64,000 nucleotides of DNA from contig NZ_CP141059.1 of the NCBI RefSeq assembly GCF_034661235.1, positions 310,001 through 374,000 on the forward strand, written 5' to 3'. Within the stretch, counting starts at the first letter, position 1; every line of letters begins with the position of its first letter. Of this stretch, positions 16,409 through 25,063 are shown one piece after another. The position numbers were made by a program, and so were the translations under genes. The notes beneath the pieces are model-generated. The model did no database searches. It had not been told where the DNA came from and worked only from the letters and a program-made list of their open reading frames with translations. This stretch comes from Nocardioides bizhenqiangii (lineage in GTDB: Bacteria; Actinomycetota; Actinomycetes; Propionibacteriales; Nocardioidaceae).

Positions 16409-17482
16409 TCAGACGTACCGCTCGAGGATCGTCGACTCCGCCAGTCGCGAGAGACCCTCGCGCACGCTCCGCGCCCGCAGCTCGCCGACACCCTCGACGG
16501 CCTGCAGGTCGTCGATGCCGGCGGAGAGGAGCTTCTGCAGGGTGCCGAAGTGGTCGACCAGGCCCTCGACGACGCCGGCAGGGAGTCGGGGCACCTTCGC
16601 GAGCAGCCGGTAGCCGCGGGGAGCGACCGCGCCGTCGAGGTGCTCGCCCGCGCCGATGCCGAGCACCCGCGCCACGGACGCGGGGTCGACCAGGTCGGTG
16701 GCGGAGAGTCCCTCCAGCTTGGCCAGCAGGTCGTCGGGGTCCCGGCTGCGCTTCCGGGACGGCACGTAGTCGCGGATCACCAGCTCGCGCTCGATGTCGA
16801 CCCCGGTGATCAGCTCCTCGAGCTGGAGGGCGAGCAGCCGGCCGTCGGTGCCGAGCTCGAGCACGTAGTCGTCGATCTCGCGGGCGATCCGGGTGACCAT
16901 CTCGAGCCGCTGCGCGACGACGGCGACGTCGCGGACGGTCACGAGGTCCTCGATCTCGAGGGCGGACAGCGTGGCGGACACCTCGTCGAGGCGCAGCTTG
17001 TAGCGCTCGAGCGTGGCCAGCGCCTGGTTGGCGCGGGACAGTATCTGCCCGGAGTCCTCGAGCACGTGGCGGGTCTCGCCGACGTAGGCCGCGATGATCT
17101 GCATCGACTGCGACACCGAGATCACCGGGAAGCCGGTCTGCTTGGCGACCCGGTCGGCCGTGCGGTGCCGGGTGCCGGTCTCCTCCGACGGGATCGAGTG
17201 GTCGGGCATCAGGTGGACGGCGGCACGGATGATCCGGGTGATGTCGCGGTCGATGATGACCGCGCCGTCCATCTTGGCCAGCTCGCGCAGGCCGGTGGCG
17301 GTGAACGGGACGTCGAGCTCGAAGCCGCCGGTCGAGATCCCGTCGACGGTCTTGTCGCGACCGAGCACAATCAGCGCACCGGTGCGGGCGCGCAGGATCC
17401 GGTCGAGGCCGTCGCGGAGGCCGGTGCCGGGCGCGATCGACGCCAGCGTCTCGCGAAGCCGCGGATCACCCCGCTCAACCAC
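16409..17482 (-). CDS. disA: Diadenylate cyclase DisA (DNA integrity scanning protein)
   Basis: Makes c-di-AMP from two ATP while scanning DNA for branched structures. The 357 residues comprise the N-terminal DAC domain with KMDGAVIID (DGA motif) and TGTRHRTADR (RHR motif), a helical spine (about 145-290) and a C-terminal helix-hairpin-helix domain (LQAVEGVGELRARSV). GTG start has GGGAG six bases upstream. radA lies just upstream on the same strand; DisA and RadA interact in mycobacteria. No c-di-AMP riboswitch was recognised in the window. Confidence 0.96.
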   Translation of the reverse strand: MVERGDPRLRETLASIAPGTGLRDGLDRILRARTGALIVLGRDKTVDGISTGGFELDVPFTATGLRELAKMDGAVIIDRDITRIIRAAVHLMPDHSIPSEETGTRHRTADRVAKQTGFPVISVSQSMQIIAAYVGETRHVLEDSGQILSRANQALATLERYKLRLDEVSATLSALEIEDLVTVRDVAVVAQRLEMVTRIAREIDDYVLELGTDGRLLALQLEELITGVDIERELVIRDYVPSRKRSRDPDDLLAKLEGLSATDLVDPASVARVLGIGAGEHLDGAVAPRGYRLLAKVPRLPAGVVEGLVDHFGTLQKLLSAGIDDLQAVEGVGELRARSVREGLSRLAESTILERYV

Positions 17483-17558
17483 GCCGTACTCCCATCCCTA
17501 CGCCGGGCGCGCACCCGGTCGATCGCAACCTTAAAGCCTGCGGTCGCTCACGGCCGAG

Positions 17559-18977
17559 TTATCCGCCCTCCACCACCTTGAGCGCGCGGTCGAGGTGGAG
17601 CAGCCGGAGCGCGGTGCGGACGTCGGGGGCCTCGACGACGCGCATGTCGTCGATCGAGCGGTAGGTGCCCGGCGACCCCGGCTCGGCAGGCACGACCGCC
17701 AGCTCGAAGCCGAGCCGGGCCGCCTCGGCGAGCCGCTGACGGACGTCGCGGACCCGGCGCAGCTCGCCGGACAGGCCGATCTCGCCCATGGCGACCACCC
17801 CGGCCGGGGCCGGGCTGAGGAAGCGGGAGGACGCGAGCGCGATGGCGAGCGCCAGGTCGGCCGCGGGCTCGGTGATCTTGGCGCCGCCGACGGTCGAGGC
17901 GAACACGTCGTAGCCGCCCAGCGTGATGCCGCAGTGCTGGTGGAGCACCGCGAGCACCATGGCGAGGCGGGACCCGTCGACGCCGGACGTCGTACGGCGG
18001 GGGCGATCCTGCGACGACGCCTCCGCGACCAGCGACTGCACCTCCGCCAGCATCGGGCGGCGGCCCTCCATGGTCACCGCGACGCAGGTGCCGGCGACCC
18101 GACCGTGGTGGCGCTCGACGAAGATGCCGGTCGGGTCGGTGACCGTCGTGATGCCGTCGGGGCCGAGGTCGAAGCAGCCCACCTCGTCGACCGGGCCGAA
18201 CCTGTTCTTGACGGCGCGGAGCATCCGGAACCGGCTGCCGGACTCGCCCTCGAAGTGGAGCACGACGTCGACGAGGTGCTCGAGGACCCGGGGACCGGCG
18301 ATCGAGCCGTCCTTGGTGACGTGGCCGACCAGCACCACGGTGATGCCGCGGGTCTTGGCGACCCGCACCAGCGCGGCGGCGACCTCCTTCACCTGGGTGA
18401 CACCGCCCGGCACGCCCTCGACGCCGGAGGCGCCGATGGTCTGCACGGAGTCGACGACGACGAGCCGCGGCCGCGTGTCCTCGATGTGCGTGAGCACGGC
18501 GCCGAGGTCGGTCTCCGCCGCGAGGTAGAGCTCGTCGTGCACGGCGTCGGTGCGGTCGGCGCGCAGCCGCACCTGAGCCGCGGACTCCTCGCCGGTGACG
18601 TAGAGCGTGCGCTGGTGGCCCGCGGCGGTCCGTGCCGCCACCTCCAGCAGCAGGGTCGACTTGCCGACGCCCGGCTCCCCGGCGAGGAGGACGGCGGCGC
18701 CGGGCACGATGCCGCCGCCGAGGACCCGGTCGAGCTCGGGGACGCCGGACGAGTGGTGGACCGCCTGCTCCGCGGAGACCGTGCCGATCGGCACCGCGGG
18801 CGTGGTCACCGGCGCCGCTGCCGTGCGGCCCGCGGGCGCGGTGCCGACCTCGGCGACCGAGCCCCAGGCCTGGCACTCGCCGCAGCGTCCGACCCACTTG
18901 GTGGCGGTCCAGCCGCACTCCGTGCACCGATAGGACGCTCGCGCCTGGGTATTGCGGGAGCGCGTCGTCGAGGCCAT
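17559..18977 (-). CDS. radA: DNA repair protein RadA
   Basis: RecA-like helicase/branch-migration protein used in recombinational repair. The 472 residues show an N-terminal zinc finger (CTECG...CGECQ, about 18-36), Walker A GEPGVGKST near residue 106, the KNRFG motif near 260 and the C-terminal Lon-protease-like domain (GGYDVFASTVGGAKI; the catalytic Ser/Lys pair is not intact, as in other RadA). TAACGT seven nt before the ATG fits a leaderless start. disA follows 76 bases downstream. Confidence 0.96.
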   Translation of the reverse strand: MASTTRSRNTQARASYRCTECGWTATKWVGRCGECQAWGSVAEVGTAPAGRTAAAPVTTPAVPIGTVSAEQAVHHSSGVPELDRVLGGGIVPGAAVLLAGEPGVGKSTLLLEVAARTAAGHQRTLYVTGEESAAQVRLRADRTDAVHDELYLAAETDLGAVLTHIEDTRPRLVVVDSVQTIGASGVEGVPGGVTQVKEVAAALVRVAKTRGITVVLVGHVTKDGSIAGPRVLEHLVDVVLHFEGESGSRFRMLRAVKNRFGPVDEVGCFDLGPDGITTVTDPTGIFVERHHGRVAGTCVAVTMEGRRPMLAEVQSLVAEASSQDRPRRTTSGVDGSRLAMVLAVLHQHCGITLGGYDVFASTVGGAKITEPAADLALAIALASSRFLSPAPAGVVAMGEIGLSGELRRVRDVRQRLAEAARLGFELAVVPAEPGSPGTYRSIDDMRVVEAPDVRTALRLLHLDRALKVVEGG

Positions 18978-19061
18978 GGTGCCGACGTTAGGCGACCCCT
19001 ACGACAGTCCGTATCCTCGACACACCTCAGCAGACCCCCCAACTCGCAGAGGCGGCTGGAG

Positions 19062-20111
19062 ATGTCAGTGCACGACGCGCGAGCGCTGCCACCGACTCTT
19101 GCCGACGTCGCCGAACGGGCCGGGGTCTCCCGGCAGACGGTGTCCAACGCGATCAACAACCCCGACCTGCTGCGCCCCGAGACCCTCGAGCGGGTCCAGG
19201 ACGCGATCCAGGTGCTCGGCTACCTGCCCAACCGGGCCGCGCGGCATCTCCGCACCCGCGCGTCGCACCTGATCGGCCTGCGGATGTTGCCGGCCCAGGA
19301 GTTCACGGCCAACGCCACGATGGACCGGTTCGTGCATGCGCTGGTCGAGGCGTCGCGGGAGGCTGGCTACCACCTGCTGCTCTTCTCCGGGGGTCCCGGC
19401 AAGGAGGAGACCACCGCGGCCGACCTGGTGCGGGGCTACGACGACCTGCTCCGCTCCACCGCGGTCGACGCCTTCATCGTCACCGACACCTATCTCGGCA
19501 ACCCGCAGACGCGGTGGCTCAGCGAGCGGCGCGCGCCGTTCGTGGCGTTCGGCCGTCCGTGGGAGGACCCCGACGCCACCCACCCCTGGGTCGATGTCGA
19601 CGGTGCGGCCGGCGTCGCACTCGCCACCGGCCACCTGATCGAGCGGGGGCACGAGCGGATCGCCTGGGTCGGCTGGGCCGAGTCGTCCTTCATCGGCCAG
19701 GACCGGCGGGCGGGGTGGGAGCGGGCGATGGCCGGCGCCGGCCGGTCGATCGATGGGCTCGCGGTCGGTGTCGCCGACACCGTGGCTGCCGGGCGCGAGG
19801 CGTCGGCCGCGCTCCTCGAGGAGGTCCGTCCCTCGGCGATCGTGTGCGGCTCCGACACGCTGGCGGTCGGTGTGCTCCACACGCTCGCGGACCGTGGCCT
19901 CCACCCCGGCCGCGACGTCGCCGTCGTGGGATTCGACGACTCGCAGGTGGCCCAGGTCGTGCCCGGCGGGTTGACCTCGGTGCGGCAGCCGCTCGAGCAG
20001 GTCGCGCTGGAGCTGGTGCGGGCGCTGGAGGCGCTGCTCGCGCGGGAGCCGTACGACGCCGCCGGGACGCTGCTGGTCCCCACGCTGGCCGTGCGCGGTT
20101 CCTCCGGCTGA
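19062..20111 (+). CDS. LacI-family transcriptional regulator
   Basis: 349 residues. The N-terminal HTH (TLADVAERAGVSRQTVSNAIN, read over about residues 12-32, with the hinge LPNRAARHLR) is followed by a periplasmic-binding-protein-like sensor domain (about 65-345). The sensor probably binds a sugar; no sugar-uptake or catabolic genes are adjacent, so the regulon is unknown. ATG 19062 is chosen because earlier in-frame starts lie inside radA antisense. It is divergent from radA. Confidence 0.92.
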   Translation: MSVHDARALPPTLADVAERAGVSRQTVSNAINNPDLLRPETLERVQDAIQVLGYLPNRAARHLRTRASHLIGLRMLPAQEFTANATMDRFVHALVEASREAGYHLLLFSGGPGKEETTAADLVRGYDDLLRSTAVDAFIVTDTYLGNPQTRWLSERRAPFVAFGRPWEDPDATHPWVDVDGAAGVALATGHLIERGHERIAWVGWAESSFIGQDRRAGWERAMAGAGRSIDGLAVGVADTVAAGREASAALLEEVRPSAIVCGSDTLAVGVLHTLADRGLHPGRDVAVVGFDDSQVAQVVPGGLTSVRQPLEQVALELVRALEALLAREPYDAAGTLLVPTLAVRGSSG

Positions 20112-20142
20112 GCCGGCAGCGTGGCCCGCTCGGCCCATCGGA

Positions 20143-20847
20143 TCAGTAGTCCCGTGACCAGAGGTTGACGGCGTAGTCGACCTCGAGCCCGTCGTGGTGG
20201 CGCAGGATCTCCTCGGCGACGTCGCGCTTGAACTCGATCCGCACCACCGCCTCGAGGTCGGCGCGGCTCTCGAACCGCCATCCCATGTCGACGGGGGTGC
20301 GGGTCCAGCCGCGCTCCGACCAGAACCGCTCGATCTCCGCCGGCGCGGGCAGGTGCGGGTAGCCGCGACGGAACCATGCGCCGAAGGTGGATCGCGAGCC
20401 GTCGTTGTCGATGATCAGCGCAGTGCCGCCGCGTCGTACGACCCGGTCGAGCTCGGCGAGCCCCGGCTCGCAGCCGGGTCCGAAGAAGTAGGCCCAGCGG
20501 GCGTGCACGACGTCGACGCTCGCGGCGGGGAGCGGGACCTCCTGTGCGGTGCCGAGTCGCACGTCGACCCCCGCCAGGCCGCGGGTCCGGCGCAGCGCCA
20601 GCCGCACCAGTCCCGGATGCGGCTCGACTCCGATCACCGCGGCCGCCGTGGCGGCGAACCGCGACAGGTGGAAGCCGGTGCCGCAGCCGAGGTCGAGGAC
20701 GGTGCGCCCGTGCCAGGAGACCCGGTCCTCCATCGCGGCCCAGAGCCGGCCGTCAGGGTCGGCGGCGTGGTTCTCGAGCTCGTAGGTGGTGGTGTGCCGC
20801 CAGATGTTGGGACTCGGGACGGCGCCGCGCGCCGGCCGGTCGCTCAC
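20143..20847 (-). CDS. Class I SAM-dependent methyltransferase
   Basis: A 234-residue protein with the SAM-binding motif I VLDLGCGTGFHL near residue 52, an acidic residue after the second strand (GVEPHPG) and the post-motif VDVVHARWAYFF. It belongs to the methyltransferase-11 type that modifies small molecules; the substrate cannot be told. GTG at 20847 places the first residues SDRPARG before a helical cap. It lies 17 bases downstream of the glyoxalase-like gene and is probably co-transcribed with it. Confidence 0.88.
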   Translation of the reverse strand: MSDRPARGAVPSPNIWRHTTTYELENHAADPDGRLWAAMEDRVSWHGRTVLDLGCGTGFHLSRFAATAAAVIGVEPHPGLVRLALRRTRGLAGVDVRLGTAQEVPLPAASVDVVHARWAYFFGPGCEPGLAELDRVVRRGGTALIIDNDGSRSTFGAWFRRGYPHLPAPAEIERFWSERGWTRTPVDMGWRFESRADLEAVVRIEFKRDVAEEILRHHDGLEVDYAVNLWSRDY

Positions 20848-20864
20848 CGGGTGCGCCCGACGCG

Positions 20865-21512
20865 TCAGATCCGGACGATGCCGTCCGAGGTCTGCAGCTG
20901 CGCGGCGAGGATGCCGGGCGTGCCGTGGGGAGCGACCCACTCGACCTTGACGTCCTCCAGCGGAGCCTCGACGCTCTCGCCGAGCCACTCGCTGACCCGC
21001 TGCGGGTCGCCAGCGATCTCGATGCCAGCGAGAGAGATCGAGCCGTCGGCACCGGCGGACGGGTGCAGGTCGGCCGGCACCTCCCACTGGATGAAGAACG
21101 GGAGCTGCGGGTCGGCGATCAGGCCGTGGATGCCGATCTGCCTCCACTTGAGCTCGGTGCCGTCGGGGCGGTGCCGGCTGCCGACGACCGCGGCGCGGCC
21201 GAGCCGCTCCTCGACGGGGGAGATGTCGGGCACGGAGACGACCCATCCGAGCCAGCCGCCGCCGAGCGCCGAACGCGCCCGCACGGCCTGGCCGAACGGC
21301 GCCTTGTCGGACGCCGGGTGGTCCAGCACCTCGACGACCTCGAGGTAGGTCGCGTCGGCCAGCGGCAGGATCATGTTGCGGGTGCCGAACCGCGGGTGCA
21401 CGCCGCCGTCGAGGAACTCGCGCCCCAGCGCCTTGCCGAGGCGGGCAGCGGTGCCCGCGAGTCCGTCCGGTCCGGCGGCGTACGACAGGTGATCCAGGCG
21501 CATGTCAGACAT
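20865..21512 (-). CDS. Glyoxalase-like (VOC) domain protein
   Basis: 215 residues opening with MRLDHLSYAAG, the hallmark of the Glyoxalase_3 subgroup, followed by GTRNMILPL and LEVVEVLDHP, and a second repeat with GIEIAG near the C-terminus. The His and Glu positions could bind a divalent metal. Reaction unknown; these proteins range from dioxygenases to resistance proteins. ATG 21512 is used; a second ATG three codons in (21503) is possible. A repeat element lies upstream. Confidence 0.85.
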   Translation of the reverse strand: MSDMRLDHLSYAAGPDGLAGTAARLGKALGREFLDGGVHPRFGTRNMILPLADATYLEVVEVLDHPASDKAPFGQAVRARSALGGGWLGWVVSVPDISPVEERLGRAAVVGSRHRPDGTELKWRQIGIHGLIADPQLPFFIQWEVPADLHPSAGADGSISLAGIEIAGDPQRVSEWLGESVEAPLEDVKVEWVAPHGTPGILAAQLQTSDGIVRI

Positions 21513-21579
21513 TCTCGGCCTGCGACGGTGGCGACCGGGAATCGGGGTCGGATTCTCTTGACGTGAAGAGTCCCGGGGA

Positions 21580-21675
21580 CCGCGAGGAACGAGCGGACGC
21601 CGGATCGACTCGAAGGTCGAGTAGCCGCCTGGGCGAGCTTGCGAGCCCAGGACCGGCGTATCGAGACCCGGCGAG
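21580..21675 (+). repeat. Interspersed repeat with GAGGAACGA hairpin
   Basis: CCGC-GAGGAACGA-GCGG (21580-21596) is one member of the hairpins with a constant loop. Then follow TCGAAGGTCGAGTAGCC, a second hairpin with 7-bp arms CCTGGGC/GCCCAGG (21628-21651), and the shared sequence GTATCGAGACCCGG (about 21658-21671). It lies just beyond the stop of the Cys-rich gene and may act as its terminator. Confidence 0.65.
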
Positions 21676-21688
21676 CCGAAAGCGGACC

Positions 21689-22453
21689 TCAGCCGAGCCG
21701 GTCGGCCGGATGCAGCGCCAGCGCCGACCGCGACCGGAGGTGGGCCTCGCAGTGGCGGACCAGCTCGTCGTACGCCGGCCGCCCCATCAGCTCGACCAGC
21801 TCGGGCTCGTTCGTGACGTAGAGCGGCTCGACGGCGACGTGCGCCTCGGTGTTGCCGGAGCAGTACCAGTCCAGGTCGTGCCCGCCTGCGCCCCAGCCGC
21901 GGCGGTCGTACTCGGTGATGGTGACCTCGGTGTACGTCGAGCCGTCCTGCCGCTCGACCTCTCGGTAGAGCCGCCGGATCGGCAGCTGCCAGCACACGTC
22001 CGGCTTGGTCTCGAGCGGGTTGCGGCCCTGCTCCAGCGCCAGCCCGTGGAGGGCGCACCCGGCTCCGGTGCTGAAGTCGGCGCGGTTGTGGAACACGCAG
22101 CCGCGCTGCCCGTCCACCTCGATGGCCCTGGTCTTGCGCTCGCCGTCCTCGTCCTTCTCGACCCAGTCCTTGCGCCGCACCTTCCGGCCGGGGTGGAACT
22201 GCCAGTGCTCCGGGGTGAGCTGGCCGACGTACTCCGCCACCCGGGCCTCGTCGTCCTTGTCGCTGAAGTGCGCGCCGAGCGTGCAGCAGCCGGTGTCGGG
22301 GGAGTCGGCGTAGATGCCCTTGCAGCCCTGGCCGAAGATGCAGGTGAAGGACGAGGTCAGCCAGGTCAGGTCGCAGCGCATCACCTCGGTGTCGTCGGCC
22401 GGGTTGACGAACTCGACGAACGCGCGGGGGAAGTCCAGGTCGACCTCGGGCAC
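21689..22453 (-). CDS. Cysteine-rich conserved hypothetical protein
   Basis: About 254 residues, soluble, with around a dozen Cys. Clusters include [38 protein letters not shown] and VCWQLP, several paired with His, which looks like a metal or cluster-binding protein, loosely recalling the YkgJ zinc/iron-chelating family. No known catalytic motif. The start is uncertain: GTG 22453 is the only candidate near the conserved [11 protein letters not shown] beginning. It is divergent from the Ppx/GppA gene and has a repeat element after it. Confidence 0.75.
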   Translation of the reverse strand: MPEVDLDFPRAFVEFVNPADDTEVMRCDLTWLTSSFTCIFGQGCKGIYADSPDTGCCTLGAHFSDKDDEARVAEYVGQLTPEHWQFHPGRKVRRKDWVEKDEDGERKTRAIEVDGQRGCVFHNRADFSTGAGCALHGLALEQGRNPLETKPDVCWQLPIRRLYREVERQDGSTYTEVTITEYDRRGWGAGGHDLDWYCSGNTEAHVAVEPLYVTNEPELVELMGRPAYDELVRHCEAHLRSRSALALHPADRLG

Positions 22454-22510
22454 CCCTCCAACGTACTCGGCGTTCCTGGCCCGCTGCGGAGAGGGCGATA
22501 CGGTGGTGGC

Positions 22511-23449
22511 ATGCGGTTGGGCGTGCTCGACATCGGCTCGAACACCGGGCACCTGCTGGTGGTCGACGCCCACGGCGGTGCCGCTCCGCTGCCGGCGTTC
22601 TCCCTCAAGCAGCCGCTGCGCCTCGCCGAGCACCTCGACGCCGACGGCGCGGTCAGCCAGTCCGGCATCGACGCGCTGACGACCTTCACCGCCGACGCGG
22701 TCGTGGTCGCCGAGGAGAAGGGCTGCGAGGCGATGCTCTCGTTCGCCACGTCGGCGGTGCGCGACTCGGTCAACGCCGATGCGGTGCTGGCCCACGTGCG
22801 CGACAGCACGGGAGTGACGATCGAGGTGCTGTCCGGGGAGGACGAGGCACGGCTGACGTTCCTGGCCGTACGGCGTTGGTTCGGCTGGTCCGCCGGGAAG
22901 CTGACTGTCTTCGACATCGGTGGTGGCTCGCTCGAGATCGCGACCGGAGCCGACGAGCGGCCCGATGTCGCGCAGTCGCTGCCCCTGGGAGCGGCGCGGC
23001 TCGCGTCGACGTACTTCTCCGAGCCGGTCGGCGAGGCGGACCTCCGGAAGATCCGGCGCAGCATCCGAGCCGACATGGCGAAGGACGCGGGCCAGGTGCT
23101 GCGCACCGGCACGACGCACCGCGCCGCCGCCACCTCCAAGACATTCCGCTCGCTCGCCCGGATCTGTGGCGCGGCGCCATCGACCGACGGACCGCTGACG
23201 CCGCGCTCGCTCGCCCTCGCGGACCTGCGCGAGTGGATCCCCAAGCTGGTGGGGATGACCGGGGCCGAGCTCGGCGAGCTGCCCGGGGTCTCACCCAGCC
23301 GCACTCACCAGATCGTCCCGGGTGCGCTGGTCGCCGAGGCCTGCATGGACATCTTCGACCTCGCCGAGCTCGAGATCTGCCCCTGGGCGCTGCGCGAGGG
23401 CGTGATCCTCGAGCGCATCGACAAGCTCAGCGTCACCGACGAGGACTGA
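22511..23449 (+). CDS. Ppx/GppA exopolyphosphatase family phosphatase
   Basis: 312 residues of the ASKHA fold: [15 protein letters not shown] (phosphate 1), [23 protein letters not shown] and [11 protein letters not shown] (phosphate 2). Family members hydrolyse polyphosphate or pppGpp; actinobacterial short forms like this one (Ppx1 type) act on short-chain polyphosphate, but specificity cannot be read here. TACGGT six nt before the ATG indicates a leaderless start. It begins a run with the isomerase-like and TetR genes. Confidence 0.93.
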   Translation: MRLGVLDIGSNTGHLLVVDAHGGAAPLPAFSLKQPLRLAEHLDADGAVSQSGIDALTTFTADAVVVAEEKGCEAMLSFATSAVRDSVNADAVLAHVRDSTGVTIEVLSGEDEARLTFLAVRRWFGWSAGKLTVFDIGGGSLEIATGADERPDVAQSLPLGAARLASTYFSEPVGEADLRKIRRSIRADMAKDAGQVLRTGTTHRAAATSKTFRSLARICGAAPSTDGPLTPRSLALADLREWIPKLVGMTGAELGELPGVSPSRTHQIVPGALVAEACMDIFDLAELEICPWALREGVILERIDKLSVTDED

Positions 23450-23457
23450 CGACCGAC

Positions 23458-24312
23458 GTGTCCGGACCTGGGCGCCCTCGGATCGGGCTGTCGACCTCCT
23501 CGGTCTACCCCGAGTCGACGGCCCACGCTTTCAGCTGGGCCGTGGAGGTGGGCTACGAGGCGGTCGAGGTGATGGTCGGCATCGACGCGCTCTCGCAGCA
23601 GACGACGGCCGTGAAGCAGCTGATGGACCACCACGAGATGCCGGTCTGTGCCATCCACGCGCCGTGCCTGCTCTTCACCCAGCGGGTCTGGGGGCTGGAG
23701 CCGTGGGGCAAGCTCGAGCGCTCGGCCGAGATGGCGGCGGCGGTCGGGGCGGACGTCGTCGTCGTCCATCCGCCGTTCCGCTGGCAGCGCGACTACGCCC
23801 GCGACTTCGTCAACGGCATCGCGGCGCTGGAGGAGTCGACGGGCATCGCCTTCGCCGTCGAGAACATGTATCCGTGGCGGGCGTCGACCAAGCGGCGCCT
23901 GGAGATGTACCTCCCCGGCTGGGACCCCTCGTCCGAGCCCTACGCCAACACCACGATCGACCTCTCCCACGCCGCGATCGCGCACGCGAAGCCGATCGAG
24001 ATGGCCGAGCGGCTCGGCCCCCGGCTGCGTCACATCCACCTGACCGACGGCTCCGGGTCGCCGAAGGACGAGCACCTGGTGCCGGGCCGCGGCGCGATGG
24101 AGGCCGCCGACTTCCTGCGCCACCTGGTCGACACCGGCTTCGACGGCGAAGTGGTCCTCGAGATCAACACCCGGCGCTGCACGACCCGCGAGGAGCGAGA
24201 GGTCGACCTGCGGGAGTCGCTGGAGTTCGCGCGCGAGCACCTCACGCCGTCGCCCGCGGGCGTGGGTCGCAGAACGATCGGCGACGCGGGCGAGACGAAC
24301 ACCGGGTCGTGA
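23458..24312 (+). CDS. Sugar phosphate isomerase/epimerase-like TIM-barrel protein
   Basis: 284 residues of the xylose-isomerase-like (AP endonuclease 2) barrel. Visible metal/substrate residues include AIHAPC, VVHPPFR, AVENMYP, TIDLSHA, LRHIHLTDG and VLEINTR at successive strand ends. The GTG start follows the phosphatase gene by eight bases, and the stop overlaps the TetR gene. Gene pairs of this barrel with Ppx/GppA are common in actinobacteria, but the substrate is not known. Confidence 0.88.
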   Translation: MSGPGRPRIGLSTSSVYPESTAHAFSWAVEVGYEAVEVMVGIDALSQQTTAVKQLMDHHEMPVCAIHAPCLLFTQRVWGLEPWGKLERSAEMAAAVGADVVVVHPPFRWQRDYARDFVNGIAALEESTGIAFAVENMYPWRASTKRRLEMYLPGWDPSSEPYANTTIDLSHAAIAHAKPIEMAERLGPRLRHIHLTDGSGSPKDEHLVPGRGAMEAADFLRHLVDTGFDGEVVLEINTRRCTTREEREVDLRESLEFAREHLTPSPAGVGRRTIGDAGETNTGS

Positions 24313-24905
24313 GCACCAGCACTCGCCGTGGTCGACGACCCGGCCGACCCGACACGAAGGCGGCGATCCTCGCGGCCGCGCGCGAGAGCTTCGCGGCCGC
24401 CGGCTTCGGAGGTACGACGATCCGCGCGATCGCCACGACGGCCGGGGTCGACGCCGCGCTCGTCCACCACTACTTCGGCTCCAAGGAGGACCTGTTCGTC
24501 GCCGCGCTCGCCCTTCCTGTCGACCCGCGGGCGGTGATCGGCAGCGCGCTCGCCGGTCCAGCCGACGAGGCGGCGGAGAAGCTGGTCCGCACCTTCCTGT
24601 CGGTGTGGGACGACCCCGGCTTCCAGCCGGCCCTACTCGCGACGGTGCGCCGAGTCCTCGAGCCCGGCGGCGACAAGCTGATCCGGGAGGGGTTCCTGCC
24701 CGTCGTACTGATCCCGGTCGGCGAGCAGCTCGGCCTCGACCGCCCAGAGCTGCGGATGCCGCTGGTCGCCAGCCAGGTGATCGGGCTGATCCTCGCCCGT
24801 TACGTCGTCCGCATCGAGCCGATCGCGTCCCTAGACCCGGAGCGGCTCGTGGCCATCTACGCGCCGACGATCCAGCGCTACTTCACCGGCGACCTGGGCG
24901 GCTGA
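24309..24905 (+). CDS. TetR/AcrR-family regulator
   Basis: 198 residues. The HTH is clear (TTIRAIATTAGVDAALVHHYFGSKEDLF read at about residues 36-62, with HHYFGSKE as the recognition end). The C-terminal domain resembles TetR_C found beside drug-export operons. GTG 24309 overlaps the preceding stop (GTGA). It lies directly upstream of an ABC-2 exporter and probably represses it through the palindrome at 25048-25063. Confidence 0.9.
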   Translation: MSTSTRRGRRPGRPDTKAAILAAARESFAAAGFGGTTIRAIATTAGVDAALVHHYFGSKEDLFVAALALPVDPRAVIGSALAGPADEAAEKLVRTFLSVWDDPGFQPALLATVRRVLEPGGDKLIREGFLPVVLIPVGEQLGLDRPELRMPLVASQVIGLILARYVVRIEPIASLDPERLVAIYAPTIQRYFTGDLGG

Positions 24906-24923
24906 TCGCCGCTCGGCTGCGGC

Positions 24924-25013
24924 TGCAACACGCCGTTCGCGGCTCCGGGAGACCGTTGCAACGCCCCGGAACCGCCGCAGGAGCCCTCCCAGTGCGGCGA
25001 ACAGCGTGTTGCA
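24924..25013. repeat. 90-bp inverted repeat between tetR and the ABC exporter
   Basis: TGCAACACGCCGTTCGC (24924-24940) and GCGAACAGCGTGTTGCA (24997-25013) are complementary at 16 of 17 positions. In the middle, CGTTGCAACG (24954-24963) is a perfect palindrome, so the hexamer GTTGCA or its complement occurs four times in 90 bases. It could be a set of operator half-sites or a hairpin that stops tetR transcription. Confidence 0.7.
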
Positions 25014-25019
25014 CGCCAC

Positions 25020-25048
25020 TTGCGCCGGCGCCGACCGCGCGGCATTAT
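25020..25048 (+). promoter_or_regulatory. Leaderless promoter of the ABC-2 exporter operon
   Basis: TTGCGC (25020-25025) and CATTAT (25043-25048) are 17 bp apart. The predicted transcription start falls on the ATG at 25056, so no 5' leader would exist. Confidence 0.6.
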
Positions 25049-25063
25049 TCATCACATGATGAA
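25048..25063. promoter_or_regulatory. Perfect palindrome over the exporter start codon (probable TetR operator)
   Basis: TTCATCACATGATGAA is an exact dyad: TTCATCA and TGATGAA around CA. It overlaps the end of the -10 hexamer and the first two ATG codons. The neighbouring TetR-family gene is the natural candidate to bind it; this is inferred from position. Confidence 0.6.

Noticed and set aside
17595..19061. Long open frame on the + strand continuing upstream of the LacI-family gene
   Set aside because: It is antisense to radA, is rich in Arg/Gly/His-type shadow residues and has no recognisable domain; the real gene begins at 19062.
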